The position numbers and the translations under genes were made by a program. A stretch of DNA of 64,000 nucleotides from Dipteris shenzhenensis (taxonomy: Eukaryota; Polypodiophyta; Polypodiopsida; Gleicheniales): NCBI GenBank assembly GCA_047967505.1, contig CM106538.1; one strand, written 5' to 3'. Shown one piece after another: positions 31,899-45,550 of this stretch (its first letter is position 1; each line of letters begins with the position of its first letter). Under the pieces are notes generated by a model, which saw nothing but the letters and a program-made list of their open reading frames with translations, ran no database searches and had not been told where the DNA came from.

Positions 31899-33337
31899 CC
31901 GGGTGATCTAGCTGAGCGTGTGTGAATGCTTGAAGCTCAGCAGCTCTGTGGGAGGAAGGAGAAGCTCTGTGGGAAGCTTTGTGGGTGACTTTACTTGCAT
32001 CCGAGTGTGTAGAGACCTTGGAGAACATTTGGAAAAGTCACTTTGGTTTTGCGAAGTGGTTTTGAGAGCCTGTTAAGTGTTTTCAAAGAAAAAGTTGTTT
32101 TTTGAGCTTTTCCCTGTTCCGTTCGATGACAGAGACTCCATATTGACTTATAGAGGCAACTATTGCTTGCTTTTGGTGTCCACTTCACTTCAGGAGCTTG
32201 GAAACACCTTCACTCTTGAATCTGGGATCATTTCATTGGATTTCTGACTCACTGTGTCAGTTTCTGCGTTTTTCTGCCTGGGTGTTGGAACTCAAGTTTG
32301 GAGCAACCATTTGTAGATCTGTCAGTTCCGGTGGACTCAGGAGGTCCTAAAACTTCTATGTTGCTCATCATTCGCACTTCAGTGGAGTTTACAAACAGCT
32401 CTGTTTCCAAAAACGTTTTTCACCCGTGTGTTGGACCTAGTGATTGAGACCACGGTTTCAAAAACCGTCTGTCCCATTGCGTTTCGGACGCCCAAAAACC
32501 CCCATGCATCAGTTCTTCCACGATTCGGTGGAGCATTTTCAAAGTTATAGATCTGTGTGTATTCGATTTCGTCTCTCTGTTATGCATTTTTCATTCTAAG
32601 GTTTTGAAACCTAGTGGATAAGTGTTGACTCCCATTTCTCACTCATCGGTTGGGATTTTGGAGTTCCAACAGAAGATAGATATTTGCACATTTTCTTGCT
32701 GAGTGCGATTATGCAATGGCGCCCATGTTTTGAGGCATCTCAGGTTCTATTTTCAGTAGCGGTCATTACCGTGGGACCATGATTTCTTGAGCATACCTTA
32801 TGCAGATCACTCTGGTTGCAGTTTGAGCAGTGTACGCTCATTCTGGTGTGCATTTGGTTGAAGTGGATGATTTATAGGCCATTTGGATGCATTGTAGTCC
32901 TTATTGGATGCGCTGATAGGGGGCTGATAGGCCCAAATTGCCTTGTGGGATGCTATTTTTATGGACGCTTTGCACATGGATGCTATTTTATGCTGAGGGA
33001 CAGCTTTGACACATTGCAGGTGATGCACTGATAGTGCTATGCTCTCTTGGATGAGATATTATTGATGCATATGCCAGTGGATGGTGTTTATGCTTGAGTC
33101 ATTCGGCACTTATTGGCATTTTGGATTGCCATTGCAGTTGGCATTTTCTTTTGGGCCAGATTTGCTCATATGGATGCATAATACATTCACATGAGTCAGC
33201 TGCATCTTTTGATGCTTTGAGCTTTGAGTTTTGGTGATATTTCAGTCTATTGTGGCATACACATTTGGGTGCACCTAGTATTTGGTGTGATTCTCTCTTG
33301 CAGGCACTATCATTTGGGATTTTGCTTTATTTGCATC

Positions 33338-36300
33338 ATGGCATCCTCTTCCATGTCTGAAAAGGAGATTTTCAGCATTAAAAAGTTTGATGGGACAAAC
33401 TTTTCTTTGTGGAAAGAACAAATAAGGGATGTGCTTATTCAAAAGAAGCAGTTTAAACCCTTGGCAGAAATTGAAGCTAAGCCTGCAAATATGTCTGAGG
33501 ATGATTGGAATGAGTTGGACGCATTAGCAAAGTCTACTATTAGACATCATCTTGCAGAGTCAGTTTATTTCACAGTAGTAAATGAGCAGACCGGAATATT
33601 TGTGAAAGAAATTGTGTGCCACTTATGAGAAGGAAACTACCTCTAATAAATTTTACCTCATGAAGAGGTTGTTTGAGCTGCAGATGAAGGAAGGGGTCTC
33701 CATTCTTCTCACTTGAATGAATTCAATATTATTTTCAGCCAGCTTCCGGCTCAGAAGATGAATTTTGATGTGGAGACTAAGGCAATATTTCTCTTATGTT
33801 CATTGCCATCCTCATGGGATACCTTCTATACAGCTATCAGTAAATCTGCACCTAGTGGAGTACTAAAATTTGATGATGTTGTGGGTAGCTTGTTGGCCAA
33901 GGAGATCAGACGGAAGTCTATGGATGGCAACAAGCAAGATGCAACCTTAAATGTGCAAAGGGGCAGATCACAGTTCAGGGGGAAGTCCCAAGAAAGAGGG
34001 AAGTCTCGTAGCAAATCCAAGGTCCGGAACATTGAGTGTTACCACTGTGGCAAGAAGGGCCATATGAAAAAGGATTGCTACAAGCTGAAAAGAGAGCAAA
34101 AGGATAAGAAAAAGAATGCAAATTGGGGTGCAAATCAAAAGGAAGAGAGTCCAAGGGAGGACAAAGGAAAAGTGAAGATCGAGGAGATCAATGCAGTCAC
34201 ACATGATAGTGACAATGACGTTCTCTTCATGTCTAGTTTATCTGCAGAGTTGCTTACCACTTCAGATGATGCATATTCCCAGGATTGGATTTTGGATTCT
34301 GGTGCTTCATTCCATGTTACTCCCCATAGGGAATGGTTCTCCACTTATGATAGTGGAAAGACAGGTTGTGTGCATCTTGGAAATGACTATGCATGTGACA
34401 TAGTCGGAGCAGGTGACAAAGTTTTCTTTTGCAAATGAGTCTGCATTTATTTTGAAACATGTGCCTAAGTTGACCAAGAGTCTTATTTCAGTGGGTCAGC
34501 TAGATGATGCTAGTTTTCACACCACTTTTGGCTTTCAGAGTTGGAAAATACAAAAGGGCTCTATGCTTTTGGCTAGGGGTGCCAAGTGTGGGACTTTGTA
34601 TCCCTTACATGTATTAGGGGTATTTGATCATGTTGTTGCAATAACCGAGCAGCCAAGCACTTCTTTGTGGCATTGCAGGTTGGGGCACATGAGCCAAAAT
34701 GGAATGAAACTCTTATGCCATTTGGGTTATGTACCGCATTTGAGTTTCTCTGATTTTGAATTTTGTGAGCACTGTCTCTATGGGAAGCAGAATAAATCAG
34801 CCCATAAAAGAAGGGGAAAGAAGAGTTTGAAAAGCTTGATTTGGTGCATTTAGACGTATGTGGTCCCATGCCTACACGGTCATTAGGCAGGGCTGAATAC
34901 TATGTGACATTCATTGATGACACAACTAGGAAAGTGTGGGCTTATGCTATAGCTCGGAAGAGTGATGTGTTCTAGGTATTTCAGAAATGGTTGGCCTTGG
35001 TTGAGAATCAGTCAGGTAGAACGCTTAAATGCCTACGGGCTGACAATGGTGGAGAGTATCTCTCTCATGACTTTCAGCATTTCTGTGATACACGTGGGAT
35101 TAAGAGGGAGCTCACATCCCCTCGTACTCCGGAGCAAAATCCAGTTGCAGAAAAGATGAACCGTACCATTCAAGAAAGGTTGCAATGCATGCTTTCCAAT
35201 GCAAGTCTTTCTGGTGGTTTTTGGGCTGAGGCAATGAAGACTACAGTGCATGTGATCAATAGATCACCTAGTAAGAGTTTGGATGGTGGTATTCCTGAAG
35301 AGGCATGGAGTGGCAAGAAGCCCTCTTACTCTCATTTGCGTATATTTGGGTGTGAGGCATATGCACATGTGCCAAAAGAGCTTCGAAAGAAGCTAGAACC
35401 TAAGTCTAGGAAATGCATCTTTCTAGGTTATGGTGAAAGTGGAGAGATGGGCTATCGTCTCTAGGATCCAGAAGCAAAGAAGATTATACGCAGCCATGAT
35501 GTAGTCTTCAATGAGGAAGATGCATAAGGCACCCATGAGGGATGTGGAAATGAGGAGAATCACTTTCCAGAATGTGAATCCACCTACATATGTTGATAGA
35601 TAGCAAGTTGTCCATGCACCAAATGTGCAAGAAATGGTACCACCAAATACTCCCACAGGTATACAATCAAGGGTAGATGATGGATCATCTATCGGTGGAA
35701 ATGATGAGCCAAATGTGGATAATATGCAGGTGGGACAGCAAGTTGAAATGCCCTTGAGAAGATCATCTAGAGTGTCTAGACCGCCTGATAAGTTTGTTCC
35801 AGGGGTAGACTATGTGATGCTTACTGATTGCGGGGAGCCTTCTTGCTACAGAGAGGCTATGATGCGCGAGGATCAACACAAGTGGGAGTATGCTATGCAA
35901 TCAGAGATGAGTTCACTTATGAAGAATAAGACTTGGGACTTGGTTTCTTTGCCACATGGAAAGAAAGCATTGCCATGTAAATGGGTCTACAAAATGAAGG
36001 TCACAGGTGATGATGTGCCTAGGTACAAGGCCCGTTTGGTCACTAAAGGATTCAAGCAAGAGAAGGGTATGGACTTTGATGAGATATTCTCTCCGGTTGT
36101 GAAGATGACCACACTTAGATGCATGCTTGGACTAGTGGCATCCGAGGATATGGAGCTTATGCAGATGGATGTCAAGAAAGCTTTCTTGCACGGGGATCTG
36201 CATGAGGAAATTTACATAGTGTAGCCGGAAGGCTTTGAAGAAAAGGGCAAAGAGCATTTAGTTTGCAAGCTGAAGAAGAGTCTCTATGGTCTTAAGCAAG

Positions 36301-37375
36301 CGCCTAGAGAATGGTATCAGAAGTTTGATGCTTTCATTCGGTCCCAGGGTTTTAGAAGGAGTGAAATTGATCAGTGCCTCTACACTAAAAGGGCTAAGGA
36401 TAATAGCCTGATAATCCTGGCACTATATGTGGATGATATGCTATTGGCTGGCAAGAATACTTATGAGCTAGATGCATTAAAGGCCAAGTTGCATGAGGCC
36501 TTTGATATGAAGGATTTGGGACTTGCAGGTCATATTCTTGGTATGCGCATCATGCGTGATTCGAGTAGGAAACTCCTTTGGCTTTCACAAAAAGAGTATG
36601 TTACAAAAGTATTGCAACATTTCAATATGGAGGGCGGGAAGGCAGTAAGTACTCCATTGCCTCCATATGTGAAACTGAGACATACAAATAGTCCCAAATC
36701 AGATGAGGAAAGGGCCAAGGTTCCTTATGCATTAGCAGTTGGGAGTCTTATGTATGCTATGATAGCTACTAGACCAGACATTGCATTTGCAGTGGGAGTT
36801 GTTAGCCGGTATATGGCTAATCAAGGAAAGAGGCATTGGGAGGCAGTTAAGTGCATCATGAGGTACATGAAGGGTACCAAGGAGATTTGCATCTGCTTTG
36901 GTAAAGGAGACATGCATGTACTTGGGTACACAGATTCAGACTATGTAGGGCACGTGGATAGTAGGAGATCCACTTCTAGTTATGTGTTCACCTTTGCAGG
37001 TGGTGCAGTGTCATGGATGTCTCGCGCACAAAAGTGCATTGCTTTGTCTACCACAGAGGCTGAGTATGTTGCAGCCACAGAGGGTTGCAAGGAGGCTATA
37101 TGGCTTGATCGGCTAGTGGGAGATTTGGGGATTCATACAGGTGTACCGACATTGCATAGTGATTCCATGAGTGCTATTGAGCTTGCACGGAATCCGATCT
37201 TTCATGCAAAGACCAAACACATTGAGATCAGGTACCATTTCATCAGGGAGGTACTTGAGGACAGTGCATAGAGCTTGTCAAGGTTCATACAGATGATAGC
37301 CCTATAGATATGCTGACGAAGAGTCTACCTAGTCAGCGGTTTGAGTATTGTCATGTATTGATGGGCATTGGATAG
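33338..37375 (+). pseudogene. Copia gag-pol, copy 2, broken by stops and frameshifts
   Basis: Collinear with copy 1 from MASSSMSEKE to the terminal MGIG. Gag is broken near 33595-33720 and 34405-34440, the integrase region near 34830 and 34975, there is a TAG at 35463, a frameshift near 35515, an in-frame stop near 36224, and a frameshift near 37262 in RNase H. The fragments keep CYHCGKKGHMKKDC, DSGASFHVT, RADNGGEY (catalytic Asp retained), YVDDMLLA-like VDDMLLAG, and STTEAEYVA. It is a useful ancestral reference for copy 1. Confidence 0.92.
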
Positions 37376-37417
37376 TATGCTCACTGGTTGTTCTCCCTTA
37401 AAGGCACATTGTCCTTT

Positions 37418-37428
37418 AAGTGGGAGGT
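37418..37428 (+). other. Polypurine tract of copia copy 2
   Basis: AAGTGGGAGGT, immediately before the 3' LTR. Confidence 0.85.
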
Positions 37429-37599
37429 TGTGGGGGTTAAAGGTCACTGTGCCTTTACCCCGGTTATGTACAATACTCAAACACATATATAAATGAATGA
37501 AAAAGAAGATTAGTGTGGTTCTGCACCCACCAAAACTTGTGTGGCTCTCTGTCTCTCTCTCTCCCTCTTCCGTTCTTGCTTCCATTGAGAGCATTCTCA
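37429..37599 (+). repeat. 3' LTR of copia copy 2 (171 bp)
   Basis: Directly follows the AAGTGGGAGGT polypurine tract; partner of 31714-31884. Confidence 0.93.
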
Positions 37600-38208
37600 C
37601 CTTATCTCCTTCTCCGTCACTGGTTCTTCCCTTTCCTCTTTCACCTCGATCAAGTTCTTGAGATCTAAGCGGGAGCTCCCTAGTTTCCTGTTGGTTGGTT
37701 TTGGAGTTAGATCATCTTTCCGTATCTTTGGCATATGTCCATCCTGCATTGGCAAAGTGAGAAGTAGTATCCTTTTGCACTGGAAGGGAGAAGAATCCAC
37801 CTCTAGAATTTTTGAGCTGCTGCCGTGTACAATATCGTGGCCCCTCCTCTCCTAGCTCGGAGAGCTGACGGGGAGTGTCCATTTCTGTCAGGTGGTGCAT
37901 GAGCGTCGTTCAAGAAGGCAGATGCTGTGTCTCGCCTAAGGGCCCCTATCGCTGTTTTGAATCGTCTGGCAGCATTTGGATGAGAAAGTGTTCTTTTTTA
38001 TAAGTTCAGGGAAAGTGTCCTCGCATGTCAAATCAGCTGACCATTTTTCGTAGGATCGAAGATCCAGACGTGACAGGCCACCACTTCTGTTTTCATCTTC
38101 CATATCTTCATCAAGATCTTTTCCAAGGCTTATTGCCCCAAAGTCTGGTCTAAGTGGTGGGTGGGGGAATCTAGCATGTAGATCTTCATCTCCATCATCT
38201 ATCTCCAT
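37600..38208 (-). pseudogene. LINE ORF1 5' part
   Basis: From the ATG at 38208 an acidic N-terminal frame runs 91 codons (MEIDDGDEDLHARFPH..) to a TAG. Basic, Lys/Arg-rich segments follow in other frames, ending EEREEPVTEKEIR at the copia insertion point. Placement inside the LINE duplications makes this ORF1 rather than a host exon. I recognise no domain in it. Confidence 0.5.
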
Positions 38209-38252
38209 CGTCGTCAGTCCAAATCTGTTTTTGAAAACTGAGTGCTATGATC

Positions 38253-38263
38253 AGAAGAAGGTT
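38253..38263. repeat. LINE target-site duplication, right (AGAAGAAGGTT)
   Basis: Adjacent to the LINE 5' end, about 45 bp upstream of the first ORF1-region ATG; partner of 20275-20285. Confidence 0.75.
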
Positions 38264-40150
38264 AATTAAATGGATAAAATTTCATGGTTATATGGGAATT
38301 TAAAATATATGTCTTGAAAATCAAGGCTAGATTAACAACCTATCTTTGGAATACCAGTAAATATTTCCTAAGAACTTTATAAACTAAAGGTTATATCATT
38401 ATTTTTATATATTATTAAAAAGTTTTAAACAAATTGGTCCATGTGGCTTGCATGATAACCCTTGATCAAATGGATCAAATATCACTCTTGATTGCTCATT
38501 AGATCTCTGGCTCTAATCTCTTATCCTTTAGGACTCTTTTCCAAGTTTCAAAATCCAACGTCCAATTTTGTCGCCTTCTAAAAGTCCATACTCCTTTCTC
38601 ATGCTGTCACATCTTGATTTCGTGTGCTCTATGCCAACTAGTTGCAACTTGCTATTAGTAGCTAACTTAGTCTTTTCTTGTGAGTCGTGATTCGTGAGCC
38701 TGTCTATGTCAATCTTCAAAGGAAGGCCCAACTTTCAAGACTCAAAGTTTGCTGATTCGAGAAGTTCGAACTTAGCATTGCTAGTCACCATGACTCGTCA
38801 ACTCAAACCAAGGACCCATGTACTTTCACTTTGAAGTTTGAAGATGCTTAACTTTCATGTGCATTTCACATTGTGAGTTGCTATTGGAGTCTTGAGAGTT
38901 TTGGGAATGGGGACTTGCATCGTATATTCATATCTGTGTGTAGATTCATTGTTGAAAGTTGAAACTATGGCTGATGGCCTCCCCTCTTCACATTAGATTC
39001 GATAAATGGCCTTGTATAGTATATTCCTGGCAATACGAATTCTATCTCGTTGGTGCAATCGTTCGAGCTACTATAGCCTGCTAGTCGCTTGGCCAGAGCA
39101 AGGTAGACAATGGATATGACTAAGAAGGAAGAGCAATTCAGCCTAGATTCTGGATGTCACCAATCACTCTAGAATCCACAGATCCAAGACCCCCTGACAC
39201 ACAATTAGTTCTATCCATAGATGGTGGCACATTGTCATCCAACGTAGAGTCCAAGACCTCTTACGTTGCTGGGTAGCTGAATCAATTTGCTTTTTTTATT
39301 TGTGTGCATCAGTTTGTCCATAACGCTCATCACCACGTTAACTTTTAGCTTGCTTCGCTCTTCATCATCATGACACCCTCCCGAGTCCCCCGCCCTTGGC
39401 CATGTATCCTTTAATGAATCTCTCTTCCCACCAATAGCCAACCCTTTGCTAGAATTCAATATGTCCTTCTCTCAACATGTTTCCAACTTCTTGAATCTCC
39501 AAATGCATCATATGTCATGGTAGAAGCTTGTTATTAAGAATTTCCACCACGAAATTGATTGCCCACACAAGATGCGAATTATAGCCAAAAGCTTGCATAC
39601 ATTCTGAAGCTCCCAAGTGCGATTACGTGTAGCTAGTACACAAGGAAAGAAAAACCTCAAAGGAAAGGCAAAAAAGCAAGTCACTACACAAGGAACATAG
39701 ACACACAATGAGAATGATGAAAAGCTACAAAAGCAAAGCTAGGTGGAAGATTGAAGAGCAAAAAAAGGGGTCTGTATCGGGATAGAAGATGCTGCAAAGC
39801 TATGATTGCAACCGCATATACCTCGCTAAGAATGTACTTAGTGTGCAACCTTGTTTTGAAATTTGTTAGGTCCTTGTTTAGCCTTGAGCGTTAAGATTCA
39901 AGGAAGTGAGTCTCTTTTGAGGAGTAGATTTAGGGTAGCCATAGTACATAGTGAATTTCAAAATTAGCCTTAGATATATTGGCCATCAAAATAGTAAGAA
40001 GTTAAGCTTAAAAAACCAAAGGTGATTACATTTTTTAAATGGTCTAAGCATTTTTAAATACTTTTTAAAAAATTTTAACTTTATTAATTTATCGAAGCAA
40101 TGAGCATTAAGTATTTCTTTTTAATACTTTGTTATTTCCTTTATGAAGGA
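38264..40150. other. AT-rich intergenic stretch
   Basis: No ORF above 75 codons and no recognisable domain on either strand. If the OSB-PPR gene has further 5' exons beyond the LINE they could lie here, but I see no candidate. Confidence 0.5.
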
Positions 40151-42075
40151 ATACCACCAAGTTAGGTTTTGTGCAATTGACATTATTTAGAATGCAGGGA
40201 TTTAGTAAAAAGGATTCATGTTCAAAATCTAATAAACACATATCCACTCTTATTGAAAATGAAATAACTGAGGTAGAAAATTTAGAGAAGGCAGAGATAG
40301 ATGAGAGTCTTGGGATAGATGAGGCTAGCTGCAGGAGCGAAGCTAGGAAGAACTAGAATGAGGGATGGACCAAGATCTTTGATTGGGCTTATTTTGATAG
40401 GGGACTGAATATTTTACAAACTCTGCAAGCAAGACAAAGATAGCAAGAGTGTATTTGGAAAGCTAGGATCTTGCAACATTCAAAGTAGTGCCCTATCTAA
40501 TCATGCCAAGTCCAAATCTCATAGATTGGTATCATGTTCATATGGAAAGCGAAAGGTTGAAATCACTCAGTGTTTAAGAACAAAAATAAAGCAAATCTCG
40601 CAACCATTAATCTTTTTGCATCAACATACCATATTGGAAAGGAAGATCTTCCTTTCCATAAATATCCATTAGTCTTATTTACTAAATGCCCTTCATTACC
40701 CGTTGATATGTATCATAATGATAAATCATGTACCATGTTCATGTACTATATTAGTAGTCTTTGCTTATAGACCACGTTAAAAGGATATGATGATCTCCTT
40801 TTTTTAGCATTATGATGGATGAATCCATAGACATCACAGTGACGCATCATCTCATTGTGTATGTGTCCTTCTTAGAGGATTTTGGAAATCGATAATGATA
40901 CAACGTCTATACTTTATACTACATTTGAGCGACTACTATTGAAATATGATCTTGATATTTGAAAAATGGTTTGCTTTGGCTCTGATGGTGCTGCAATGAT
41001 GATTGGAAAAGGATTGGTGACTTTATTGAAAAGCATAATCCATATATGACATTGATACATTGCATTGCACACAGAACAAGTTTATGTGTTGTAGATGCAA
41101 TCAAACAATCATGCATGGCACAATATATTGATAAGTGCATAAGTTCAATAAAATGCATTGTTTTCAAAAAGTGCTTTAAAAACATCTATGTTGGAAAGTT
41201 TAGAAAAAGAGTTTGGTTGTGCCATACTTCATAGAAGTCGCATTCATAACGTTAGATGGCTAAGTAGGCACCAAGTGGCTCATAAGGTTTGTGGATCACT
41301 AGAGTCATTACTAGCATTTACAAGCACTGAGAATGCAACTGTGTTTGAAAATATTTCCAAGTTTGAATTCATCTATTGTCTTCGTTTTATGGTGGATATA
41401 CTAGCCAAAATTACATTTCTAAGCAAAACTTTTCACCACAATTACATAGACATAGTTTCATTTATAGTGAGTTGTGTTCAAGTGAAACTAGAAGCAATAA
41501 AAAAATAATTTACTCATGAGCGTGAAGTTGTTATGAATGCTTCACTTGATGATCGCATGGGTTTCCCTATCATTCATGATTTCTGACCGGTAGATGGTAA
41601 ACTATATGCCCTTTGTTCATTAATTCGGGGCCCATTAAATTGGATAGGGAGATTGATGAATGTGATCTAGAGAGGGCCATTGCATTTTAGAAAAAATTTG
41701 CTTTCTCTATTATTCAAAACTTGAAAAAAGATTTTCCGATAATGATATTTTAGGTTGCTTTAAGGCTTTGGAACCTTGTAGCTTTCCACCTAGGTTGGAT
41801 TTTGAGATTATAGCACTTTGAAAATCCAAAAGCTAGCATCATTTTATGGTGACAAGAAGAGAGCAACTAATGGTGCAGGTTTTGAGGAATTGATTGACAT
41901 TATCCTAGCTAAGCAAGAGTATCAATACTTTAAATTACAAGCTCCTCATGAATGGAAGGCATGGAGCTTGTTAGAGACATGGGTTGCATTGGAAGAAATG
42001 CAACAATGTGTGCTAAGTATCCCATGTTATTGAGATTGGCTAGAATTTTTCATATATCATCGATATGCAAATCCC
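40150..42075 (+). pseudogene. hAT-superfamily transposase fossil
   Basis: Plus-strand fragments follow the order of ZNF862/TTF-type hAT transposases. SIMMDESIDITVTHHLIVY is at about 40806, CFGSDGAAMMIGKG at about 40972, an IHCIAHRTSL segment at about 41050, and RWLSRHQVAHKVCGSL at about 41260. The dimerisation-region start, AKYPMLLRLARI, is at about 42010. The frame breaks many times and no terminal inverted repeats were recognised. This family would catalyse cut-and-paste transposition; here it is inactive. Confidence 0.75.
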
Positions 42076-42450
42076 AAATGTATTACCAATCGTACTACTT
42101 TTTAAAAGTATTTTTCACCCTCCATGCTAATGTGCCTTCCCCTCTCCATGCTTTTATCATTTTGCCCTCTTGAGATGGCACTTTCATTTGGTGCTACTTT
42201 TCGCTCCATGTTCGCGTGACCTATTTCTCCCTTATCCATGCTCATATTGCATTTACCTCTTGGTGTGCACTTTGATTATTTATATTTGGGTTAGCCATGA
42301 GATGTGTTTTAGAATTATTCTAGTGAGTCATCATCTTTTGCTATTTGCTACTAGCTAGTCTCTATTCCATTTCACTGTACTTAAAATAGGCTATCTTATG
42401 GTATAACATAGATTTTCATGGCTTGCAAGAGAATGAAAAAAGCCTATGAG

Positions 42451-42575
42451 ATAGAAAACTTAAAACTTTTTTTCAAGGTACAAGGACAGAAGGGGAGGAA
42501 ACATATCGTACAATAGAAAACTTAAATTTTTTTGTCAAAGTACAAGGACAAAAGGGGAGGAAACATATGGTACAA
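42451..42575. repeat. Tandem duplication, 62-bp unit
   Basis: Two copies start ATAGAAAACTTAAA at 42451 and 42513 and share GTACAAGGACA and GGGGAGGAAACATAT. Confidence 0.9.
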
Positions 42576-43053
42576 TATCCAAACAACAATAGAAAATAAA
42601 TTTGTAATATTTGAGGAGGGAGAAATAACTCCATGAAAAGAAAAGCCCCATACAACAAAGTGAAAACCCCATCCTCAATGTATAGAGAAGCATGCCTCAA
42701 AGGTAGCATATGCATGAAGGATTGCCATCAAAGTGTGGTCTCAAAGCTATTGGAAGCATTCTAGGCAACAACATCAAGTCATTTGGGTGACTACTAGGCT
42801 CACGTCTTCACAAAATTGACCTTGCATCCAAGGACTCATGAAGTGACAACTCTACAATGCCTCAAAACTTGTTTGACTAAAAGACTATACTCTTTAAGGT
42901 AGAGATGACGTGTACAATTGGAAAGTGGTGCACAACCTAGTTTATCTAGTTGTAAAGATGGCTATAGTAGTGGTGTGAATTTCCTTTGAAACAAACACAA
43001 AGTGGTTTGGCAACATAACATCAAAGATGCTCTCCATAAGACATGATCGGTTG

Positions 43054-44018
43054 TTAAGTGGAAGCACTGCAACATGAGTGCCTCACTATCTTGAGCTTTG
43101 CCGCATCTAGCTCTGGTAATATGAGGGAATCAGATGCACAATCAAGCAAGTCCACCTGTATATCTCTTGTGCATGCATTAAAGTCACTAAGAAGGAGGGC
43201 GTCATCGTGTATCATCTCATATAGGTTGTGTCCCTTTGTGGTGACCTCACCTATATAAGATGATGTATCTTGGGGAAAATAGCACATAGCAATAAAGATC
43301 GGTTGTGCATTTAGTAGTTGGACTCGTATCCACAAATGTCATGCATGCTTCTCTCTTCATACCACAAATATGAGTGGTGTTCGATGTAATTTGAAAAGGA
43401 AGGCCATGCCCCTAGAGCATGGCACCCCATTGTCTCTCCTTATCTCCATCCTATGGGTTGACTCCCATGTATATCCCTATTACTATAGATAGTCCTATCT
43501 CTGGGCTTTCATGTGTCTTGATGTAGAAGATCATGTCTCTATTAGTGTATGTCTCCAAGAACCCCCTAGATCAACCCAAAGGGTGCCATTGCAATTCCAC
43601 ACTTCCATTTTCAGTCCACTTTGTGCACTCATCCCATGGGCCTGACACCGTCATAACTCCCAATCTTCCTTTTCTTCATGTATACTCTCTCTTGAATGAT
43701 CACTTTATTATCCCTATAGGCAGCCCATTTCCCTTCTTCTCTTGCTACCATCACATGCACTAATCCCTCCCTTCGACGCTCTTGCTATAAGAGAGTAATG
43801 TTGTCATCCAAATAAATCCCGGTTCCTTTCAAGGTTGCCCTCATACTCATGCAGGTAGACTTATCCATAGTAGTCTTGATCTTCACTAGTGGCCTCATTG
43901 GTGTCTTCACCTTTCCCAATCTCCAAGCTGTCTCAAAGGTGAGATTGACCCCCATCTTATTGAACAAGACTTTGGCAGCTGGCATTGGAGTGTCTCCCAC
44001 TATTAGGCCATTGACCAA
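43054..44018 (-). pseudogene. Second minus-strand LINE relict: ORF1-like piece and endonuclease
   Basis: At 44018-43785 the frame reads AWRLGKVKTPMRPLVKIKT and then LKGTGIYLDDNITLL, the pattern of an RNA-binding LINE ORF1 C-terminal domain. At 43335-43054 WIRVQLLNAQPIFIAMCYFP is followed by LLLSDFNACTRDIQ, the central part of an EEP endonuclease with the usual G of GDFNA replaced by S. Between them is a decayed linker. No RT was found to the left. Confidence 0.6.
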
Positions 44019-45550
44019 GACATTTAGTGCATTATTGGCCCTTCTCCTTCCTCCAAAGATTCAAAGATGAAACTCCTTCTTGGGGGCTAATGTGCCTTTC
44101 TAACCGCATCTTTCTTCCATCATCTTCGCCTCTCCCTTGTTGATTTGTTGTTTGAGTTTAGCATGTGTCAAATGTACATTGCACAAAGAACATATTTCTA
44201 CTCGATCGGGATGGTAAGGGTAATTACTTGGTGCAAAAAGTTTGTTTGATTGATTAAGTAGCTTTGGATAATCTAATGAAACCAAGAAAATGAGGTGGGT
44301 TCATGCACAAAAATGTCATATAGTTATATATGACTTCTGCTACCCTAAACACAAGAAAATTTCTTGGCTTTCTTGCCTTTGTAGCCATAGATCAAGCTTG
44401 ATGTCAAAAAATTGCAGTCTATTGCTGTTGTTATGGATGCAAGCATTTATGAGCCCACTTTTAACAAATAGTAGATGCATGTCTTGGTCAAATATGTCCT
44501 AGTTCCACCCACAATGTAACAAAGAAATAAAGACATCCAAATTATCTTGAAGCCGTGAATAGTCTAGGCATAATTAAAGCTTTAAAAATGCCCAAATATG
44601 GATTGAGCATGAAAATTTGTTGTAGGGTTGGAGCCTTCAAAGGCAATGCATGACAAAAAACAATTCAAAGGTTTCATTGATGGTATTAACTTTCAAAGGC
44701 AATAAGTAATCTACATTTGTGTTTTATGAAGTTGGGAGGGAAGTTACAACTAGTAAGATGGAAGCTCTTCAAGATATAGCAAGGTGTTAATGCTTGCACA
44801 CCAGTTACAATCATAACTAAGGTTAATATTGTGGAATTTTTTACCATTAAACTTTGCTTAGATTTTTGAAGTTAATTTGGTACTTTCCCTTTACAAAGGA
44901 AAAACAAGGAACAGATCCCATGTGAAACATTGTAAAATATGTTCATACATAGTACACACTTGCCATAGGTTACAAAATTCAGCCTTAAATATGTTTGGAA
45001 AGGTAATGAGCAACATTATCGTTTGTAATTTCAAGATTTGAGGGATGATTGTGACATACGTGATTGTAATTACAAGTGCCTTTCAAAAATTCACACTTCT
45101 AGTAGTTGCATGTAAGTATCATTGAGATTATCTAGGTGATGAGCTAATACTTAGGCCCTTCAAATTGAATGGTCCTTTGAATGTAAGGTCAATCGTAGTC
45201 GATTTTATTTCCTATAGGAAATTGTAAAATTGTTAACAATACCCATCTTGTTTCTTAATAGTATGCCATATTGCGAGAAGGAAGGTAAGACGCGCAAGGC
45301 TTTATTATTTTCATCGATGAGTCGATCACTTATATGTTCATTCTAGAAATTGTGTTACTGATTCCACTCAAAATTTAACATTTTTCCAATCCAATCTATA
45401 ATATCTGATTAGTGCAATTCGTAAATGTCAATGCCACAATGCTATTTAGATAGCTTCTACTATATCTCTTCACCCGAAGCTAGTCTTTCAAGCACCAAAT
45501 AGATTAAAATGCTGGGTTTTCCTAACTTTGCAAAATTATAAAGTATATAT

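Larger units (their letters stand above)
31714..37599 (+). mobile_element. Ty1/copia element, copy 2, inverted relative to copy 1, decayed
   Basis: LTRs at 31714-31884 and 37429-37599, primer site 31887-31898, PPT 37418-37428. Flanking pentamers CTTTA and CCTTA differ at one position, fitting an old duplication. By hand the LTRs differ at about 9 of 171 positions, so copy 2 is older than copy 1. Inserted in LINE ORF1. Confidence 0.93.
20286..38252 (-). mobile_element. Full-length LINE (L1-like), split by two copia elements
   Basis: Flanked by an 11-bp duplication AGAAGAAGGTT (20275-20285, 38253-38263), with an A-rich 3' end at 20286-20300 on the minus strand. Removing the two copia insertions and their duplications leaves about 6.2 kb, a usual plant LINE length. 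ORF1 has a DUF4283-like domain and CCHC knuckle. ORF2 has endonuclease, reverse transcriptase with FVDD, and a C-terminal zinc-binding zf-RVT region. Many stops and frameshifts show it is inactive. It sits 362 bp upstream of the first predicted exon of the PPR gene, on the same strand. Confidence 0.85.

Noticed and set aside
37936-38208. Minus-strand 91-codon frame as a 5' exon of the PPR gene
   Set aside because: It lies inside the LINE target duplications and is contiguous with ORF1 sequence, so LINE ORF1 is the simpler reading. It has no OSB or presequence character.
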